Shown one piece after another: positions 13,238 through 16,196 of a DNA stretch of 16,196 nt (within the stretch, counting starts at the first letter, position 1; each line of letters starts with the position of its first letter). The position numbers were made by a program, and so were the translations under genes. The stretch is taken from assembly GCA_030049955.1 (NCBI GenBank), contig JASIJX010000578.1:1-16196 (forward strand), written 5' to 3'. The stretch comes from Acidobacteriaceae bacterium. Lineage in GTDB: Bacteria; Acidobacteriota; Terriglobia; Terriglobales; Acidobacteriaceae. Under the pieces are notes generated by a model. It was not told the origin of the DNA. It ran no database searches and saw nothing but the letters and a program-made list of their open reading frames with translations.

Positions 13238-14995
13238 TTACTGCTTGTTCACATCCACGTAGTACAGATCCGTCGCCACCTGGAACTGATCCTTCGTCAG
13301 CGGCGTCTGCATCCATTGCCATTTGGTCGTTGGATGGATGATCTGCCATTGGCCTGGCGTGCCGACGCGAACAGGCATGGCGAAATTTCTCTCATCCGCG
13401 TCCCACTTGTACATCACCATGCCCGGCGCTGCGCCGCCCTGTCCTTCGACAAAGAGCAGATCGAGGCGGGGAATGTTGGCGTGGCGCAGGTATTGGTTGA
13501 AGATCGGCGTCAGGTCCATCCCGGTTTGCAGATCGAACCAGGCGACGACGTCCTCGGTCATGATGTTCTGGTACTTGAAGTGCTGATAGAAATCATGAAG
13601 GAGCGCGAACCACTTCGCATCGTCGTCGATGACACTCCGCAGCGTGTTGAGCATCAGCGCGCCTTTGAAGTACTGGTCCTCCGTTGGGTCGGCGTTGACG
13701 CCGCGCTCTGCTACGATGGGCCGCAGATTATAAATCTTCGGCTTCAGCCCATTCAGGTAGCGGATGGCGTCGGCCTTGCCCCAGCGGTACTCCACGTAAA
13801 GGCCTTCGAGGTAGGTCGTCCAGCCTTCGTGAATCCACATGTCAGAAGAATCGGCAGCGGTGATGCTATTGCCGAACCACTCATGGCCGCTCTCGTGGAT
13901 GATGATGAAGTCAAAGCGCAGGCTAATGCCGGTGCCCGTCCAGTCGCGGCCCATGTAGCCGTTCTGGAATCCATTGCCGTAGGCCACGGCGGTCTGGTGC
14001 TCCATGCCGAGGTAAGGAACTTCGACCAGCTTGTACCCGTCGCGCGCAAACGGATACGGTCCGAAGTAGTGCGTATACGCGTCGATCATGCCGGGGGCCT
14101 GTGCGAACTGTTTCTTCGCTTTGTCCAGATCTGCCGGCAGAACGTAGTAGTCCATATCGAGGCCGTCGTGCTTCTCGTGCCAGTGCACATAATTGCCGAT
14201 ATTCAGTGCCACGTCGTAGTTATTGATCGGATAGCTCACGTGCCAGTCCCAGCGCGTGTAGCCGCCGCCAAGATCCGTCTTGCCCGCGAATCTTCCATTC
14301 GAAACGTCCACCAGGCCGTTGGGAACCTCCACGCTGATGTCCATGCTTTCCACTTCATCGCGCCACTGGTCCTTATTCGGCCACCAGATGCTGGCGCCAG
14401 TGCCTTCACAGGCGGTGTTGATCCACACATGGCCTGCAGAATCGTGCTTGAAGGTGAAGGCGCCGAAACGGCCCACCTCCGGCGGATGGCCGGAATACAG
14501 AAAGTCAATGGAATAGGTTTTTCCAGCGCGCAGCGTCTCAGGAAAATCAACGAAGACCGCGCCGGTATCGCGCGTATATTTAAGCGGCTTGCCTTCAAAC
14601 TCAATCTTGTCGATGTCGAGTTTGTCCGTCAGGTCGATCTGGATCCGTGTGCCGTCCTTGAGCATGCGAAAACGAATGATATTGTCGCCGCGGATGAATT
14701 TCTGCTCAGGATCGACGCGCACCGTGAGGTGGTAGTAGAGCAGATCATTGTTGGCGCGGAACGGACCGTACGCGCCGCGCAGCATGTCATACCGCGTAGG
14801 GATCGGCGAGCTGATATCGCTTGGCGCGGGAGGCCGCTTTTGCGGGGGCTTTGCCGCGGGCGTGGCAGCGCTCTGGGCCTTGGAGTTCTGGCCGGAGTTC
14901 TGTATCGAAACCGTGCTTTGCCCAGCCACCTGCACGCCAACCGCGGCGCACACGCCGAGAAGGCTCACTACGAAGCAGCGGATCGAAGATTGCAT
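13238..14995 (-). CDS. Secreted M1-family metallopeptidase (aminopeptidase N-like)
   Basis: 585 aa from ATG 14995, chosen because TAGGAT lies about 7 nt upstream and the protein then opens with a signal peptide (MQSSIRCFVVSLLGVCAAVG...VAGQ). The extension to 15088 has neither. A Gln/Ala/Pro-rich linker (about 26-60) precedes the N-terminal beta domain. The zinc site is complete: HESGH (367-371) and Glu390, with 18 residues between them. The likely catalytic Tyr is in QYFKGALML. The exopeptidase loop reads GMEHQ (330-334) instead of the classical GAMEN; I recall this variant in a bacterial M1 subgroup. Its job is probably peptide trimming in the periplasm or outside the cell. It is divergent from the YwaF-like gene over a 116-bp gap. 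Confidence 0.9.
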   Translation of the reverse strand: MQSSIRCFVVSLLGVCAAVGVQVAGQSTVSIQNSGQNSKAQSAATPAAKPPQKRPPAPSDISSPIPTRYDMLRGAYGPFRANNDLLYYHLTVRVDPEQKFIRGDNIIRFRMLKDGTRIQIDLTDKLDIDKIEFEGKPLKYTRDTGAVFVDFPETLRAGKTYSIDFLYSGHPPEVGRFGAFTFKHDSAGHVWINTACEGTGASIWWPNKDQWRDEVESMDISVEVPNGLVDVSNGRFAGKTDLGGGYTRWDWHVSYPINNYDVALNIGNYVHWHEKHDGLDMDYYVLPADLDKAKKQFAQAPGMIDAYTHYFGPYPFARDGYKLVEVPYLGMEHQTAVAYGNGFQNGYMGRDWTGTGISLRFDFIIIHESGHEWFGNSITAADSSDMWIHEGWTTYLEGLYVEYRWGKADAIRYLNGLKPKIYNLRPIVAERGVNADPTEDQYFKGALMLNTLRSVIDDDAKWFALLHDFYQHFKYQNIMTEDVVAWFDLQTGMDLTPIFNQYLRHANIPRLDLLFVEGQGGAAPGMVMYKWDADERNFAMPVRVGTPGQWQIIHPTTKWQWMQTPLTKDQFQVATDLYYVDVNKQ

Positions 14996-15111
14996 GGCCC
15001 ATCCTACAGCGCGCGGGCAGGAGCCACAAAGAGTAAACCGGCGCGATGTAAGCTGGACCAGTGGCCGCGTCAACCGCGGCCGCGCCAATTCTCGCCCTGT
15101 TTGCGGAGACT

Positions 15112-15822
15112 ATGGCTCAGTCATTCACCGCGATCGCGCCGGTAGGTCTTCCGCTCCTCGGTTTTGCGCACCTGGCCATTCTCGCCGCCGTGGTGCTGCT
15201 CGGCGCCGCATTCGCCGCATTGCAGCGCTCCGTGTTTCGCGGCTCGTCTGCCTTGCGCATTGGCCTGGGAGTCGTGCTGCTTGCAGACACGCTCGCCTGG
15301 TACGCATTGCAGATTCATCTCGGCCAGCCCATCTTTCCCAGCCATCTGCCGCTAGAGCTCTGCGATTTCACGCTGTTTCTGGTCATTGCCGAGCTGTTCA
15401 CGCTCAACGCCCTTCTGTTCGACCTTTGCTATTACCTGGCGCTGGCCGGCACGTCCATGGCGCTGCTCACGCCCAACCTCTGGGAGCGATTTCCGTCGCT
15501 TTCCACCTGCCAGTTCTTCTTTGCGCATGGCCTGGTTGTCGCAGCCGTGCTTTACCTGCTGTGGTCCGGTCAGGCGCGGCCGCGACGCGGTTCGGTGCTG
15601 CGGGCCATGCTGGCCATCAACCTTTGGGCCGTTGTCGCCGGCACGTTCAACTGGCGTTTCGGGACCAATTACATGTACCTGCGTCAGAAGCCCGCCGGCG
15701 CATCGCTGCTTGATTTCCTTGGAGCCTGGCCGTGGTACATCCTGGCAGCGGAAGGCGTGGCCCTGGTCCTGTTTCTGCTTTTGTACCTTCCGTTCCGTCG
15801 GCCTGCCCAACGGGCGCGATGA
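15112..15822 (+). CDS. YwaF/TIGR02206 family integral membrane protein
   Basis: 236 aa with about six to seven membrane passes (near 13-36, 48-68, 84-100, 103-121, 137-152, 164-180 and 208-227). Family marks as I recall them are HLPLELCDFTLFL (78-90), GTSMALLTP (113-121), FNWRFGTNYMYL (179-190) and KP..ASLLDFLGAWPWYI (193-210). The function of the family is unknown. ATG 15112 gives the expected short N-terminus before the first helix and has GGAG 3 nt upstream, which is rather close. A GTG at 15061 is in frame but has no better site. It is followed 63 bp later by cutA. Confidence 0.85.
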   Translation: MAQSFTAIAPVGLPLLGFAHLAILAAVVLLGAAFAALQRSVFRGSSALRIGLGVVLLADTLAWYALQIHLGQPIFPSHLPLELCDFTLFLVIAELFTLNALLFDLCYYLALAGTSMALLTPNLWERFPSLSTCQFFFAHGLVVAAVLYLLWSGQARPRRGSVLRAMLAINLWAVVAGTFNWRFGTNYMYLRQKPAGASLLDFLGAWPWYILAAEGVALVLFLLLYLPFRRPAQRAR

Positions 15823-15885
15823 AACTGCGCAAGCCCGCGTATCGCGTTACATTCAAGGCATTGCAGTTTCATGAGAAAGGTGACT

Positions 15886-16196
15886 ATGCACGAAGCTCGC
15901 GTATCTGCCCGCGTAGTTCTCAGCACCGCTGCCGGTCCTGAGGAGGCGGCGCGCATCGGTCGCACGCTGGTAGAGGAGCGGCTGGCCGCCTGCGCCACTC
16001 TGGTGCCCGGCGTGCAGTCCATTTATCCGTGGAAAGGCGCGATCGAGTCATCCGTGGAAACGCTGCTCCTGCTCAAAACCTCCGCCGGGCAGATCGCGGC
16101 CCTCGAGGCGCGGCTGCACGAGTTGCACAGTTACGAGACACCCGAATTCCTTGTGCTCGACGTGGACTCGGGCAGCCGCGCTTATCTCGGCTGGCT
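15886..16196 (+). CDS. cutA: CutA1-type divalent-cation tolerance protein (3' end outside window)
   Basis: The frame from ATG 15886 stays open to the window edge (103 codons), close to the usual length of 105-115 aa, so only the last few residues are missing. Diagnostic segments are LAACATLVPGVQSIYPWKG (33-51; family pattern AAC..i.PG..SiY.W.G), SSVETLLLLKT (55-65) and HSYETPEFLVLDV (81-93; family H.YE.PE). CutA forms very stable trimers and has been linked to copper/divalent-cation tolerance, although its biochemical role is unsettled. AGAAAGG just before the ATG supports this start; an in-frame ATG at 15871 has none. Confidence 0.93.
   Translation, partial: MHEARVSARVVLSTAAGPEEAARIGRTLVEERLAACATLVPGVQSIYPWKGAIESSVETLLLLKTSAGQIAALEARLHELHSYETPEFLVLDVDSGSRAYLGW

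Noticed and set aside
13172..15145. 657-aa open frame on the plus strand
   Set aside because: Antisense to the M1 peptidase with its complete zinc site. The composition is that of a complementary-strand shadow, and it starts inside a stem-loop.
5570..16196. A metal-resistance island joining the RcnR-like repressor and cutA
   Set aside because: They are about 10 kb apart, separated by unrelated housekeeping genes and several strand switches. CutA is widespread, so shared location is not evidence of shared function.

Overview
The window looks like a chromosomal segment of a GC-rich Gram-negative bacterium, most likely an Acidobacteriota (Acidobacteriaceae/Terriglobia type). Three things suggest this. 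There are outer-membrane and periplasmic proteins (OprB-like porin, secretin-like protein, secreted M1 peptidase). Two secreted or outer-membrane proteins resemble types I recall mainly from acidobacterial genomes. The intergenic hairpin repeats (GAAAGGGCACG-stem and GGTGCCCCACCCT-stem) also look like ones I recall there. This assignment is from memory, not from a search.

Layout. 1-95: start of rpsP (minus). 96-635: non-coding, with one hairpin repeat. 636-2365 (minus): cyclopropane fatty acid synthase followed by a small hypothetical gene. 2366-2578: promoter region with a tandem direct repeat. 2579-3400 (plus): secreted hypothetical protein. 3412-4623 (minus): polytopic membrane protein. 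4725-5453 (plus): esterase. 5570-5842 (minus): CsoR/RcnR-family metal-sensing repressor, divergent from an OprB-like porin at 5923-7455 (plus), with a near-perfect dyad in the shared promoter. 7719-10153 (plus): a translationally coupled pair of unknown genes. 10303-12103 (minus): phosphoglucomutase/phosphomannomutase followed by ftsB. 12378-13160 (plus): short secretin-like protein. 13238-14995 (minus): secreted M1 metallopeptidase. 15112-15822 (plus): YwaF/TIGR02206 membrane protein. 15886-end (plus): cutA, cut by the window edge.

Much of the window is housekeeping or envelope function: translation, membrane lipid modification, peptidoglycan/sugar-phosphate metabolism, division, peptide turnover and metal homeostasis. 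Two parts stand out. (1) The repressor carries the His3/Cys35/His60/His64 set of nickel/cobalt sensors and probably controls the divergent porin, which suggests a metal-responsive outer-membrane channel. (2) The pair at 7719-10153 encodes a 674-aa multi-pass membrane protein and a 137-aa partner. The stop and start overlap as ATGA, and both proteins carry the same short beta-roll-like motif (SLAVGAGARA / AVAVGPRAKA) of the kind seen in YadA-type adhesin heads. That pair is the best candidate here for an undescribed system.

No tRNA, rRNA, CRISPR array, transposase or phage gene was seen.
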